Origin: Arthrobacter gandavensis
GTDB taxonomy: Bacteria > Actinomycetota > Actinomycetes > Actinomycetales > Micrococcaceae
Assembly: GCF_015355785.1 (NCBI RefSeq)
Contig: NZ_JADKYW010000003.1
Span: forward strand, 666,796 to 730,795
Length of the DNA: 64,000 bases
Direction: 5' to 3'
The notes beneath the pieces were generated by a model. The model searched no databases and was not told the origin of the DNA. It saw nothing but the letters and a program-made list of their open reading frames with translations. Made by a program: the position numbers and the translations under genes. Below are positions 41,836-51,057 of the stretch, piece by piece. Within the stretch, counting starts at the first letter, position 1, and each line of letters begins with the position of its first letter.

Positions 41836-43245
41836 TCAGTCCGCGGCGGCGGCGGTCTTCTCTCCGGCTGCCTTGGACGCGGCCAGCAGGTCCGCGGTGC
41901 CCTGCGCGTCGGCGGCATCCACATCATGCAGTGAAATGCCGTTGGTTTCCCGCAGCAGCAGTACAGAGATGGCAGTGATGACGCAGGCGCCCAGCAGGTA
42001 CAGGGCCACCGGCGTGGATGAATCGAACTCGGCCAGCAGTGACGTGGCTATGATCGGGGCCAGTGAGCCGGCCACGATCGACGTCACCTGGTAGCCCAGG
42101 GAGACACCGGAGTACCGCATCCGGGTGGGGAACATTTCGGCCATGATGGACGGCTGGCCCGCGTACATCAGGGCGTGGAACAGCAGGCCGATCGTCACCG
42201 CGGCCAGGATCATCAGGTCATTGGCCGTGTCCATCATCGGGAAGGCGAAGAAGCCCCAGGTGGCCCCCAGTACTGCCCCTGCCAGGTACACGGGCCGCCT
42301 GCCCAGGGAGTCGGACAGCTTTCCGGCGAGCGGAACCGCACAGAAGTGGAGAAAGTGCGCGATGAGCAGCAGCAGCAGGATCCGCGAGGTATCGGTGTCC
42401 ACCACGATGCGCAGGTAGGTGATGGAGAACGTCACCACCAGGTAGTACAGGATGTTCTCCGCGAAGCGCAGGCCCATGGCGGTGAAGACGCCGCGCGGGT
42501 ACCGGCGGAACACTTCGAGCACCCCGTAGCCCTTGGCCTCCTGCTCCACTTCCTTCTGCGCTTCCAGGAAAATGGGGGCGTCCGAGACCTTGGTGCGGAT
42601 GTAGTAGCCCACCAGCACGATCACTGCCGAGAGCCAGAACGCCACCCGCCAGCCCCAGCCCAGGAACGCCGCTTCACTGAGCATCGCGGAGAGGACGAAC
42701 AGGACGCCGGTCGCCAGCAGGTTGCCCATCGGAACGGCGGACTGCGGCCAGCTGGACCAGAATCCGCGGGACTTGTCCGGGCTGTGCTCGGCCACCAGCA
42801 GGACGGCGCCGCCCCATTCCCCGCCCACGGCGAAGCCCTGGATGAAGCGCAGGGCCACCAGCATTGCCGGAGCCCAATAGCCGATTGAATCGAAGCCGGG
42901 CAGACAGCCCATCAGGAAGGTGGATACACCCACCAGGATGATGCTCAGCTGCAGCAGCTTCTTGCGGCCAAACTTGTCCCCGAAATGCCCAAAGACAATT
43001 CCGCCCACCGGCCGGGCCACGAAGCCGACGGCGTAGGTCACGAAGGCTGCGATGATCCCGTCCAGCTCGGTGTTGGCGTTGGGAAAGAACAGACGGCTGA
43101 AGACCAGGGTCGACGCCGCGGCGTAGAGGAAGAATTCGTACCACTCCACGACCGTCCCGGCCATGGACGCCACAACAACCTTGCGCAGGCCTTCCGGCAC
43201 CGGTGCCTTCTGCTGCCTGCTCCGCTTGGGAATATCAGTGCTCAT
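41836..43245 (-). CDS. MHS-type MFS transporter
   Basis: 469 residues with 12 helices. ASMAGTVVEWYEFFLYAAASTLVF, VGGIVFGHFGDKFGRKK and GEWGGAVLLVAEHSP are the hallmarks of the metabolite:H+ symporter branch (ProP/ShiA/KgtP type), which carries organic acids or betaines. AAAGGAG precedes ATG 43245. Substrate unknown; proximity and a shared DNA motif suggest 3-hydroxyisobutyrate or a related branched-chain acid. Confidence 0.88.
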   Translation of the reverse strand: MSTDIPKRSRQQKAPVPEGLRKVVVASMAGTVVEWYEFFLYAAASTLVFSRLFFPNANTELDGIIAAFVTYAVGFVARPVGGIVFGHFGDKFGRKKLLQLSIILVGVSTFLMGCLPGFDSIGYWAPAMLVALRFIQGFAVGGEWGGAVLLVAEHSPDKSRGFWSSWPQSAVPMGNLLATGVLFVLSAMLSEAAFLGWGWRVAFWLSAVIVLVGYYIRTKVSDAPIFLEAQKEVEQEAKGYGVLEVFRRYPRGVFTAMGLRFAENILYYLVVTFSITYLRIVVDTDTSRILLLLLIAHFLHFCAVPLAGKLSDSLGRRPVYLAGAVLGATWGFFAFPMMDTANDLMILAAVTIGLLFHALMYAGQPSIMAEMFPTRMRYSGVSLGYQVTSIVAGSLAPIIATSLLAEFDSSTPVALYLLGACVITAISVLLLRETNGISLHDVDAADAQGTADLLAASKAAGEKTAAAAD

Positions 43246-43371
43246 CCGCTCTCTCCTTTGGTGTCTTCGTTGACACTGCAGCACCCCGCAGGGCGCGGGG
43301 CGCCCCGAGCGGAGTAAGCAAGAGTATGGTGCGGTGCGGGCCGCCCGCTCAACCGCCAAAACCGCATGGCG

Positions 43372-43390
43372 TATCTGCACAAATGCACAG
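43372..43390 (-). promoter_or_regulatory. CTGTGCA-N3-GTGCA site upstream of the MHS transporter
   Basis: On the minus strand CTGTGCATTTGTGCAGATA, matching the site at 40860-40877 at 7+5 conserved positions plus AT. It lies about 127 nt upstream of the transporter start. Confidence 0.5.
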
Positions 43391-43474
43391 GCCCTTCAGG
43401 TACAGCAGCCGGGCGCGCCGGGTCCGCCGCGCCGCGCCATTGTGCCCCGAAGGTAGTTCACCTAACAATGGAGG

Positions 43475-44665
43475 ATGACAGTTACGCTCAGATCACTCGA
43501 AACTGCTGTCCCTTCTACCGTCCTGGTGCAGGACCAGGTCCGCGACGTTTTCGCTGCCCAGCCCGGGCTCACACGCCTGGGGACCCGCCTTGTGAACACC
43601 TGCTTCAATGGTGCGGACATCGACACGCGCCGCACCGCCCTCGAGGAGCTGACCCTCTCCTCCACGGTTGAAAACCCACAGTTCTTCGATCCGCAGACCG
43701 GCCTGCTGCTGATGCCGTCCACCAAGACCCGCAATGACATTTTTGCCACCGAGGCCACCAAGCTCTTCATCGAAGCCGGCCGGAAGGCCGTGGAAAACTG
43801 TCCCGGAATAGGACCCGAAGACGTCACGCACGTCATCACGGTCTCCTGCACCGGGTTCTTCAACCCCGGCCCGGACTACAAGCTCGTGCGGGCCCTGGGC
43901 CTGAACCCGTCGGTGCAGCGCTACCATCTGGGTTTCATGGGCTGCTACGCCGCCTTCCCGGCGATGCGCGCCGCTAAGTCCTTCTGCGACGCAGACCTGG
44001 ACGCCGTGGTGCTGGTAGTCAGCGCCGAGCTCTGCTCGCTGCATGTCCGCTCCTCCAACGACCCGGACATCATCATGGGCTCCTCGCTCTTCGCGGACGG
44101 CGCCGCAGCGGCCGTCATAACTTCACGGGACCTTCCCGGGGACAGCCCCGCGATCGTGCTGGACCACTTCGAGACAACGCTCACCCCGGTGGGCGAGGAA
44201 TCGATGGCCTGGAACATCGGCGACCACGGATTCGAGATGGTGCTGGGCACCTACGTACCGCACATCATTGACGACCACATTGTGGGCGCCCTTGAACCGC
44301 TGCTGGCCAAGGATCCGTCCCTCGCACCGCTGGCCTACAACGAGATTGGGCACTGGGCCATCCATCCCGGCGGCCGCAGCATCCTGGACAAGGTGGAAGC
44401 GAAGCTGGAGCTTTCGGAGGAACAGCTGGTTCCGGCCCGGGAAACCCTGCGCAACTTCGGCAACATGAGCTCGGCCACCGTGATGTTCGTGCTGAAGCAC
44501 ATCCTGGACCAGCCCTTCACCGGCGGCAACGAGCGGATCTGCTCCATGGCGTTCGGGCCGGGGCTGACCGTTGAGACCGGCCTGTTCACCCGGGTTCCCG
44601 GAAGCCGGGCCGCAGCAGCTGCGGACGCACTGGCGGCGGAGCCGGTTGCTGCCGCCGTCGGATAG
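43475..44665 (+). CDS. Type III polyketide synthase
   Basis: 396 residues, the size of bacterial chalcone-synthase-like enzymes. The catalytic triad is complete: Cys157 in GFMGCYAAFP, His297 in WAIHPGGRSILD, and Asn330 in NFGNMSSATVMF. VSCTGFFNPGPD and the C-terminal AFGPGLTVETGLF are family signatures. It would extend an acyl-CoA with malonyl-CoA and cyclise to a pyrone or resorcinol. The start codon context is poor (GGAGG directly abuts ATG), so the start is tentative. It leads a three-gene operon with a methyltransferase and an FAD monooxygenase. Confidence 0.93.
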   Translation: MTVTLRSLETAVPSTVLVQDQVRDVFAAQPGLTRLGTRLVNTCFNGADIDTRRTALEELTLSSTVENPQFFDPQTGLLLMPSTKTRNDIFATEATKLFIEAGRKAVENCPGIGPEDVTHVITVSCTGFFNPGPDYKLVRALGLNPSVQRYHLGFMGCYAAFPAMRAAKSFCDADLDAVVLVVSAELCSLHVRSSNDPDIIMGSSLFADGAAAAVITSRDLPGDSPAIVLDHFETTLTPVGEESMAWNIGDHGFEMVLGTYVPHIIDDHIVGALEPLLAKDPSLAPLAYNEIGHWAIHPGGRSILDKVEAKLELSEEQLVPARETLRNFGNMSSATVMFVLKHILDQPFTGGNERICSMAFGPGLTVETGLFTRVPGSRAAAAADALAAEPVAAAVG

Positions 44666-44669
44666 TGCG

Positions 44670-45419
44670 GTGAGCCTGCTGGAGTCGAATCCGCCCCCGT
44701 TCCTGCCGCCGGACCTCAGCCGGCGCGCGGCGGATGCGGTGGAAGAGATGGACCGCCCGGACTGCGATCCTGTCCGACTGGAGCGGACCTACGCACAGTT
44801 CCCGCTGATCAACGCGGTGGTGTCCGGCTGGCGGCGGAACTACCGCCGCTACGTGCGGCCCGTGCTGGCGGCCCGGGGCGGAGGTACGGTGCTGGACATC
44901 GGAGCCGGGGGCGGCGACCTGGCCCGTGCGCTGGCCCGCTGGGCCCGGCGCGACGGCCTGGCCGTGCAGGTCACCGGCATCGATCCCGATCCGCGGGCCC
45001 ATGCCTATGCTTCCGGCCGCCCGGCTCCCGAGGGGTGCAGTTTCCGCGCGGCGCTGAGCTCGGACCTGGTGGCCGAAGGAGCGGTGTTCGACGTCGTGGT
45101 CTCCAACCATGTGCTGCACCACCTGGACGATGCCGCATTCCATGGCATCCTCGCCGACTCGGAACAGCTGGCCGGCTCACTGGCCCTGCACAGCGACATT
45201 GAACGGAGCCCGTGGGCTTACGGCCTGTTTTCCGCAGGAACCCTGCCCTTCTTCCACGGCTCCTTCATCCGCCGGGACGGACTGACCTCGATCCGGCGCA
45301 GCTACACGGCCGAAGAGTTCCGGGCCGCTGCCCCGTCCGGGTGGGAGGCCCTGCAGGCACGTCCGTGGCAAAACCTGCTGCTGTACCAGGCAACCGGGCG
45401 CGCCGGGGGCGGGCAGTGA
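44670..45419 (+). CDS. Class I SAM-dependent methyltransferase
   Basis: 249 residues. GTG at 44670 follows the PKS stop by 4 nt; no ribosome site of its own, so it is coupled. Motif I is VLDIGAGGGDLARAL, followed by GIDPDPRAHAYA, then FDVVVSNHVLHHLDD (motif IV). It is a soluble O- or C-methyltransferase, likely acting on the type III PKS product. The N-terminal VRLERTYAQFPLINAVVSGWRRNY helix region is typical of polyketide methyltransferases. Confidence 0.87.
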   Translation: MSLLESNPPPFLPPDLSRRAADAVEEMDRPDCDPVRLERTYAQFPLINAVVSGWRRNYRRYVRPVLAARGGGTVLDIGAGGGDLARALARWARRDGLAVQVTGIDPDPRAHAYASGRPAPEGCSFRAALSSDLVAEGAVFDVVVSNHVLHHLDDAAFHGILADSEQLAGSLALHSDIERSPWAYGLFSAGTLPFFHGSFIRRDGLTSIRRSYTAEEFRAAAPSGWEALQARPWQNLLLYQATGRAGGGQ

Positions 45420-46555
45420 ACCGTCCGGAAGTCGACGTCGTTATTGTGGGCGGCGGCCCGGTGGGCCTGTTCCTGGGCATCCTGGCCCTGCAGGACGGCC
45501 TGCGGGTCAGGATCTACGAGGCACGGACCACCCGAAGCTCCCACTCCCGCGCCATCGGTATCCATCCGCCGGGGATGGCAGCCCTGGAGGCGGCCGGCGT
45601 CAGTGCGCAGCTCGCGGCCGAAGGCGTGCAGATCCGGACGGGGCAGGCCCGTACGCGGGACACCACACTGGTCTCCCTCAGCTTCGAGAAGACCTCCACC
45701 GCCTACCCGTATGTGCTGGCGATTCCGCAGGAACGCACCGAATCCGTGCTGCAGGCGCGCCTTGAGGAACTCGATCCACATGCCCTCCGGCGCGGGCACC
45801 GGGTCACCTCGCTGCACGACGACGGCTCCGGCGTATCCGTTGCCGGCACCAGCGCCGGCGGGGGCTTCACCGTGCGTGCCTCCCGGGTGGTGGCGGCCGA
45901 CGGCGCCCGGTCTTCCGTGCGCGGTCTGCTCGGGATCCCGGCGGCCGGAAAGCTGCTGCGCGATTCATACCTGATGGGCGATTTTCCGGACAACACGGCA
46001 GACGGGCCCGTGGGGGTGCTGTACCTGGAACCGGAAGGCATCGTGGAGTCCTTCCCGCTGCCCGGCGGCAAACGCCGCTGGGTGGCGCATACCAAAACCC
46101 TGCAGTCCGACGCCGACGCCAAGGACCTGGCGCGGATCGTGGCAGCGCGCACCGGCCGGCCGCTTGATGCGGCGGCCAGCACCATGTTCAGTGCCTTCCC
46201 GGTCCGCACCACGGCCCTGAAGCAGCTGGTCCATGGGCGCACCGTGCTGATCGGCGACGCCGCACACGAGGTCAGTCCGATCGGCGGACAGGGAATGACG
46301 CTGGGCTGGATCGATGCCGCGGAGCTGGCCCCGCTGCTGGCCGCAGCGGTGCGCGGCGCTGACGTTGGGCTCGCCGCCTTCGACCGGCGCCGCCGCCGCG
46401 CCGCTGCTGTTGCCTCTGCCCAGGCGCGGCTGAACATGGCGCTGGGGCGCCCGCTGCCGGCACCGGTCATGCGGGTGCGGAACAGGGTACTGGCGGGGAT
46501 TTTCCGCTCCCGTACGCTCAGTGACGCCGTGGCCCGCCGGTTCACCATGCAGTAG
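45416..46555 (+). CDS. FAD-dependent aromatic monooxygenase
   Basis: 379 residues, GTG start overlapping the methyltransferase stop (GTGA). VDVVIVGGGPVGLFLGILAL is the FAD site; RVVAADGARSSVRGLL is the DG motif; VLIGDAAHEVSPIGGQGMTLGWIDA is the GD motif. This is the p-hydroxybenzoate hydroxylase fold without an extra C-terminal thioredoxin-like domain. It would hydroxylate the phenolic PKS product. Last gene of the operon; converges with the antiporter gene. Confidence 0.9.
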   Translation: MNRPEVDVVIVGGGPVGLFLGILALQDGLRVRIYEARTTRSSHSRAIGIHPPGMAALEAAGVSAQLAAEGVQIRTGQARTRDTTLVSLSFEKTSTAYPYVLAIPQERTESVLQARLEELDPHALRRGHRVTSLHDDGSGVSVAGTSAGGGFTVRASRVVAADGARSSVRGLLGIPAAGKLLRDSYLMGDFPDNTADGPVGVLYLEPEGIVESFPLPGGKRRWVAHTKTLQSDADAKDLARIVAARTGRPLDAAASTMFSAFPVRTTALKQLVHGRTVLIGDAAHEVSPIGGQGMTLGWIDAAELAPLLAAAVRGADVGLAAFDRRRRRAAAVASAQARLNMALGRPLPAPVMRVRNRVLAGIFRSRTLSDAVARRFTMQ

Positions 46556-46590
46556 TGCTCCAGTCCCCCAGCGGCCTTCTGCCCCAGTGC

Positions 46591-48171
46591 CTAGTGCCCG
46601 CCGCGGTCCAGCGTCACTGTGCGCAGGTCCAGGCGGCGCAGCACCCTGTCCACCGCTTCCGGATCCATGCCGGACTGCCGGCGTGCGGCCAGGACTTCCT
46701 TCCGCGCCGCGGCCAGTGCCTCCCGCTGGACCGTGTCCATGACTTCCAGAGTGGCCTTCATCTGCAGCATCTTCTGCGGATCGGATTCCGAGTCCCGCTC
46801 AAGGATCGAGTGCAGGGAGGACATCCGCCGGGCCAGGGCCGCCCGGCGTTCCTGCGGCAGCTTGTCCGCGGCCCGGGAGCGTTTCATGGTTTCCAGGGCA
46901 ACACGCTCGGCACGCCGGGCCAGTTCGCGTTCCTGCTTGGCGACGGCGCCGTGGTCGCTGGGCAGCTTGAGCCGGCGCATCAGCCAGGGCAGGGTCAGCC
47001 CGGGCAGCACCAGAGTAACCAGCAGGACTGCTCCTGCACACACGATCATGAAGTTCCTGCCGGGGAGCGGTTCTCCCGCCAGCGTGGTGGCGGGCATGGC
47101 GAGGGCTAGCGCCAGGGTGGCGAGGCCGCGCATGCCGCACCAGGTCAGGACCAGGACTTCCTTAAGGGAACCGGGCACCCGGTTGAGCCGCGCGGTGCCG
47201 CCGAACCGGTACAGCCCGTACATCCAGGCGAAGCGCACCAGGACCACGGCGGCGCAGACCGCGGCAACACCGGGAATGAATCCGAAGATCTCCCGGCCTT
47301 CGTCCTCAATGACATACCGCATTTCGATTCCGACCAGACCAAAGGCTACGCCGGTGGTCAGGAGTTCCACGACGTCCCAGAACGCGGTGCGGGTGAGGCG
47401 TTCCTCGGAGTCCTGCGGCCGTGCGCGGCGCCCAAGCTCCAGTGCGGTCACTACGACGGCGATAACACCGGAGAAGTGAACCTCCTCCGCGAGGACGTAC
47501 ACCGCGTAGGGCGCCACCAGGGTGACCGCAGAGCGGGCCACGAGGTTTGGGACGAAGCGGTTAAGGGCGCCCACCAGCCAGCCCATGGCCAGGCCCAGCA
47601 CCACGGCGCCGGCGGCACCGATCAGGAAACTCGGAACGATTGACCAGCCCACCTCCCCGCCGCTGATGGAGGCTGTTACGGCGGCCTGGAAGATCACGAT
47701 GGCAATGGCGTCGTTGAACAGTCCTTCGGTCTGCAGGACCGTGATGAGCCGGCGCGGCATGCTCACCTTGCCGGCCACGGCCTCCACCGCCACGGGATCG
47801 GGAGGTGCCACTATCGCTCCCAGGGCGATGGCCGCAGGCACCCCCAGGGCGGGAACTATTGCCCACGCCACACCGGCAACGGCTCCCACCGTCACGGCAA
47901 CCAGTGCAACCGCAAGCAGCACCAGGGAGCGCCACCGCAGGCGGAACACCGACCACGAGCTGCGCTGGGCAGCAGCGTAAAGCAGCGGCGGCAGGAAGAG
48001 CGGCAGGATCAGCTCGGGATCAATGTGGATTTCCGGAATCATCGGCAGGAAAGCGAACAGCGCTGAGAAAACCAGCATCAGCACCGGGTACGGAAGCCGT
48101 ACCCGTTCACCTATCCCCACCACCAGCACCGTGCCGAACAGCAGGCCAATGAGCAGGATCAGGAAGTCCAT
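46591..48171 (-). CDS. CPA1-family Na+(K+)/H+ antiporter
   Basis: 526 residues. About 12 membrane helices with the ion-exchange motif TEGLFNDAIAIVIF (Asn-Asp pair) and LGAIVAPPDPVAVEAV. A 120-residue hydrophilic C-terminal tail, rich in Arg, Lys and Glu, would be cytoplasmic. It exchanges Na+ or K+ for protons. No ribosome site is evident before ATG 48171. An interrupted dyad lies 65-96 nt upstream. Confidence 0.88.
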   Translation of the reverse strand: MDFLILLIGLLFGTVLVVGIGERVRLPYPVLMLVFSALFAFLPMIPEIHIDPELILPLFLPPLLYAAAQRSSWSVFRLRWRSLVLLAVALVAVTVGAVAGVAWAIVPALGVPAAIALGAIVAPPDPVAVEAVAGKVSMPRRLITVLQTEGLFNDAIAIVIFQAAVTASISGGEVGWSIVPSFLIGAAGAVVLGLAMGWLVGALNRFVPNLVARSAVTLVAPYAVYVLAEEVHFSGVIAVVVTALELGRRARPQDSEERLTRTAFWDVVELLTTGVAFGLVGIEMRYVIEDEGREIFGFIPGVAAVCAAVVLVRFAWMYGLYRFGGTARLNRVPGSLKEVLVLTWCGMRGLATLALALAMPATTLAGEPLPGRNFMIVCAGAVLLVTLVLPGLTLPWLMRRLKLPSDHGAVAKQERELARRAERVALETMKRSRAADKLPQERRAALARRMSSLHSILERDSESDPQKMLQMKATLEVMDTVQREALAAARKEVLAARRQSGMDPEAVDRVLRRLDLRTVTLDRGGH

Positions 48172-48235
48172 TCGGCGCGCCCCGTTCCCGCGGCACCGCT
48201 GCGTTCGTTTGCCGTGAGCACCATCAACCTCCTCT

Positions 48236-48267
48236 AGTTGCCTGAGGTAACTTTACCGCCGGCAACT
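48236..48267. promoter_or_regulatory. Interrupted inverted repeat between antiporter and ThDP gene
   Basis: AGTTGCC-tga-GGTA...TACC-gcc-GGCAACT. It also contains TTGCCT-G-AGGTAA, a near-palindrome. It could be an operator for the antiporter or a terminator stem for the agmatinase operon, which ends 18 nt away; there is no T tract. Confidence 0.4.
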
Positions 48268-48284
48268 GAAAGGTTTCCGGATGC

Positions 48285-49937
48285 CTAGCCGCCCAGGTGC
48301 GTGGGAGCGAAAAGCCTCAGCAGGGTTTGAACCACCACCACGTTCGGCCCCTGCTGAGCAAAGGATTCCTCCAGCGCCTGGCGGACACCGGCGGGATCCG
48401 TGCGGCGCGCCGGAACTCCGAAGGATTCTGCGAGCTTTACGAAGTCCGGGCCTGCCAGTTCAGTGGCCGTTGCCTTGCCGAAAGCGTCCACCATGTATTC
48501 CCGCAGGACGCCGTAGCCACCATCGTCCACGATGAGCCAGGTAACCGGAAGATCATGCTGGCGGGCTGTTGCGAGTTCGGCGATGGAGTACATGGCAGAT
48601 CCGTCACCGGAGACCGCCAGCACACGCTCGCGGGTTCCCACCGCTCCGCCGAGCGCACCGGGGTAGCCGTAGCCCAGCCCGCCGGCACCCTGCGCGGAGT
48701 GGAACTGGCCCGACTTGGCATCCCAGCAGCTCCACGCCCAGTAGGCGGCGATGGTCATGTCCCAGTAGGTCTGCATCGCATCCGGAACCGCGGCACGGAT
48801 GTCCGCCATGAACTTCCGTTCAAGGCCGAGGTCCTGGGCATCGAGCCGCGCACCGATCCTGGCGAGGGTGTCTGCAGTGACTTCCTCCGCCGTCCTGCCG
48901 TGCCAGTCCGGGGCAGTGTCCGGAACCTGCAGTGCGGCGTCGAGCGCGGCCATGGCCTGCCCTGCGTCGGCGCGGATGCCCAGTGCGGGACCATTGGATT
49001 CAAGGACCCGCGGTTCGGCGTCGATCTGGATGATTCGTCCGCGCGGAGCGAAGGTGAAGTAGTTGGACGTGACTTCGCCCAGTGAGGAACCGATGACCAG
49101 CAGGACGTCGGCGTCCTCCAGCAGGTCCGTGGCATGGCGGTCTTCCACCCACGACTGCAGGGACAGCGGGTGGTTCCAGGGAAAGGCGCCGTTGCCGCCG
49201 GGCGTGCAGATCACGGGGGCATGGAGCTTTTCGGCCAGGGAGAGCAGCGACTTTTCGGCGCGGCCGCGGCGGGTGCCGCCGCCGGCGATGACGGCCGGCC
49301 GTTTCGCGGCGGACAGCCACTTCACCGCTTCGGTGACGAGTTCGCTGCGCGGCGGGTTGTCGAACGGCTCTGCGAGGGCGTCTTCGACGGCGGGAACCAT
49401 CACGGGGGCCAGCAGCACGTTCTGCGGGACTTCCACCCACACCGGGCCCATGGGCGCGGAGATCGCTTCGGTCCAGGCGTCCTGGATGGCGGACGGAATT
49501 CCGGAGGCATGCTGGATCAGGCGCTGGCTCTTGGTGACGTTTGCCGCGGATGCCTTCTGGTCATCGAGCTGGTGCAGCATGCCGCGGCGCCGGGCACCAA
49601 GGCCCTCGATGGGGATCTGGCTGGCGACCACCACCATGGGCACGCCGGTGGCGTAGGCCTCCTGCAGCCCGGCCAGGGAGGTGAGGGCGCCGGGGCCGGT
49701 GGAGAGGAACAGGACGCCAACCTGGCCGGTGGCACGGCTGAAACCGTCAGCGGCGAAGGCGGCGTTGTTTTCGACCCGGGAAGAGACGAACTCCAGCGTG
49801 GAGCGGGAGAGCGCATCGAACAGGCCCAGGGCATGCTGGCCCGGAATGCCGAAGACCGTGGTTGCGCCGAGCGCTTCCAGGGTTTCGACCACCAGGTCCC
49901 CGCCGTTGCGCACCTCGGCTCCGGGTTCAGTGCTCAT
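48285..49937 (-). CDS. Thiamine-diphosphate-dependent decarboxylase-like enzyme (AruI-like candidate)
   Basis: 550 residues. PYR domain [15 protein letters not shown] with the catalytic Glu in [18 protein letters not shown] domain with [18 protein letters not shown] and [11 protein letters not shown]. Its ATG overlaps the agmatinase stop (ATGA). A ThDP enzyme paired with a ureohydrolase fits the arginine transaminase pathway, in which 2-ketoarginine is decarboxylated (AruI) and the resulting guanidinobutyrate is cleaved by a GbuA-type ureohydrolase. That role is inferred from context; no arginine aminotransferase is nearby. Confidence 0.82.
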   Translation of the reverse strand: MSTEPGAEVRNGGDLVVETLEALGATTVFGIPGQHALGLFDALSRSTLEFVSSRVENNAAFAADGFSRATGQVGVLFLSTGPGALTSLAGLQEAYATGVPMVVVASQIPIEGLGARRRGMLHQLDDQKASAANVTKSQRLIQHASGIPSAIQDAWTEAISAPMGPVWVEVPQNVLLAPVMVPAVEDALAEPFDNPPRSELVTEAVKWLSAAKRPAVIAGGGTRRGRAEKSLLSLAEKLHAPVICTPGGNGAFPWNHPLSLQSWVEDRHATDLLEDADVLLVIGSSLGEVTSNYFTFAPRGRIIQIDAEPRVLESNGPALGIRADAGQAMAALDAALQVPDTAPDWHGRTAEEVTADTLARIGARLDAQDLGLERKFMADIRAAVPDAMQTYWDMTIAAYWAWSCWDAKSGQFHSAQGAGGLGYGYPGALGGAVGTRERVLAVSGDGSAMYSIAELATARQHDLPVTWLIVDDGGYGVLREYMVDAFGKATATELAGPDFVKLAESFGVPARRTDPAGVRQALEESFAQQGPNVVVVQTLLRLFAPTHLGG

Positions 49938-50911
49938 GATTCGAGGCTCATGAGCGTGATGAGGTCGTAGGCAACGTGTGAGGCGGCTACGGCAGTGATG
50001 TCCGCATGGTCGTAGGCCGGGGCAACTTCCACGACGTCGGCGCCAATGAGGTTCATCCCCCGCATGCCGCGCAGGATCTCCAGCAGCTCCCGGCTGGTGA
50101 TGCCGCCCGCTTCCGGGGTGCCGGTGCCGGGGGCGTGGGCAGGGTCCAGGACGTCAATGTCCACCGAGATGTAGAGCGGCCGGTTCCCGATCCGGTCACG
50201 CAGCTTCGCGACAACCTCATCGACGCCCTGCCGGAACACATCCGAGCTGGTCACGATGCCGAATCCGAAGCGGCGGTCTTCGTCAAGGTCCTTCTTGCCG
50301 TACAGCGGTCCGCGGGTGCCCACATGGGAGATCGCCTCGGTGTCCAGGATCCCTTCCTCCACCGCACGGCGGAACGGGGTGCCGTGGGTGTACTCGGCAC
50401 CGAAGTAGGTGTCCCAGGTGTCCAGGTGGGCGTCAAAGTGAAGCATGGCTACCGGCTGGCCGGCGCGTTCCGCTGCTGCACGCAGCAGCGGAAGGGCGAT
50501 GGTGTGGTCACCGCCCAGGGTCAGCAGCCGGGTGCCGCCCTCGGTCAGGTCCAGGGCCCCGGCCTGGATGGTTTCGATGGCTTCGTTGATATTGAACGGG
50601 TTAACCGCCAGGTCACCGGCATCAGCGACCTGCAGGTTCGCGAACGGGGAGGTGTCCTGCGCCGGGTTGTAGGGACGCAGCAGGCGGGAGGCCTCACGGA
50701 TGTGGTTGCCGCCAAAGCGGGCGCCGGGGCGGTAGGAGACACCGGTGTCGAACGGGACACCCACAACAGCGACGTCGGCGTGCCCCACTTCGTCCAGGCG
50801 CGGGAGACGCGCGTACGTCCCGGCGCCCGCATAACGCGGAACCTGGGCTGCGTCGATGGGGCCTACCTTGCCGTTGGAGTTGATGCGCGGCTGGTTCTGG
50901 GACATGTCCAC
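49934..50911 (-). CDS. speB: Agmatinase/guanidinobutyrase (ureohydrolase family)
   Basis: 325 residues with the two-manganese signatures: [27 protein letters not shown] and [28 protein letters not shown] is typical of agmatinase and guanidinobutyrase. GTG 50911 has GGAG 10 nt upstream; ATG 50905 is an alternative. It releases urea from agmatine or 4-guanidinobutyrate. Pairing with a ThDP decarboxylase gene makes guanidinobutyrate a real alternative substrate to agmatine. Confidence 0.87.
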   Translation of the reverse strand: MDMSQNQPRINSNGKVGPIDAAQVPRYAGAGTYARLPRLDEVGHADVAVVGVPFDTGVSYRPGARFGGNHIREASRLLRPYNPAQDTSPFANLQVADAGDLAVNPFNINEAIETIQAGALDLTEGGTRLLTLGGDHTIALPLLRAAAERAGQPVAMLHFDAHLDTWDTYFGAEYTHGTPFRRAVEEGILDTEAISHVGTRGPLYGKKDLDEDRRFGFGIVTSSDVFRQGVDEVVAKLRDRIGNRPLYISVDIDVLDPAHAPGTGTPEAGGITSRELLEILRGMRGMNLIGADVVEVAPAYDHADITAVAASHVAYDLITLMSLES

Positions 50912-51057
50912 TGTTGTGTTTCTCCGGTTTCGCTAAGGGTCTGGCGCCTGGATTCCGAGCCTACCCGGCGGGGCGGCCAAAGTTATCAAATAGGCATCAA
51001 ATGTTTATCGGAAGGCTAAAGTGGAACAGCCGTCGGCGTCAAGACTAGGCTGTGACT

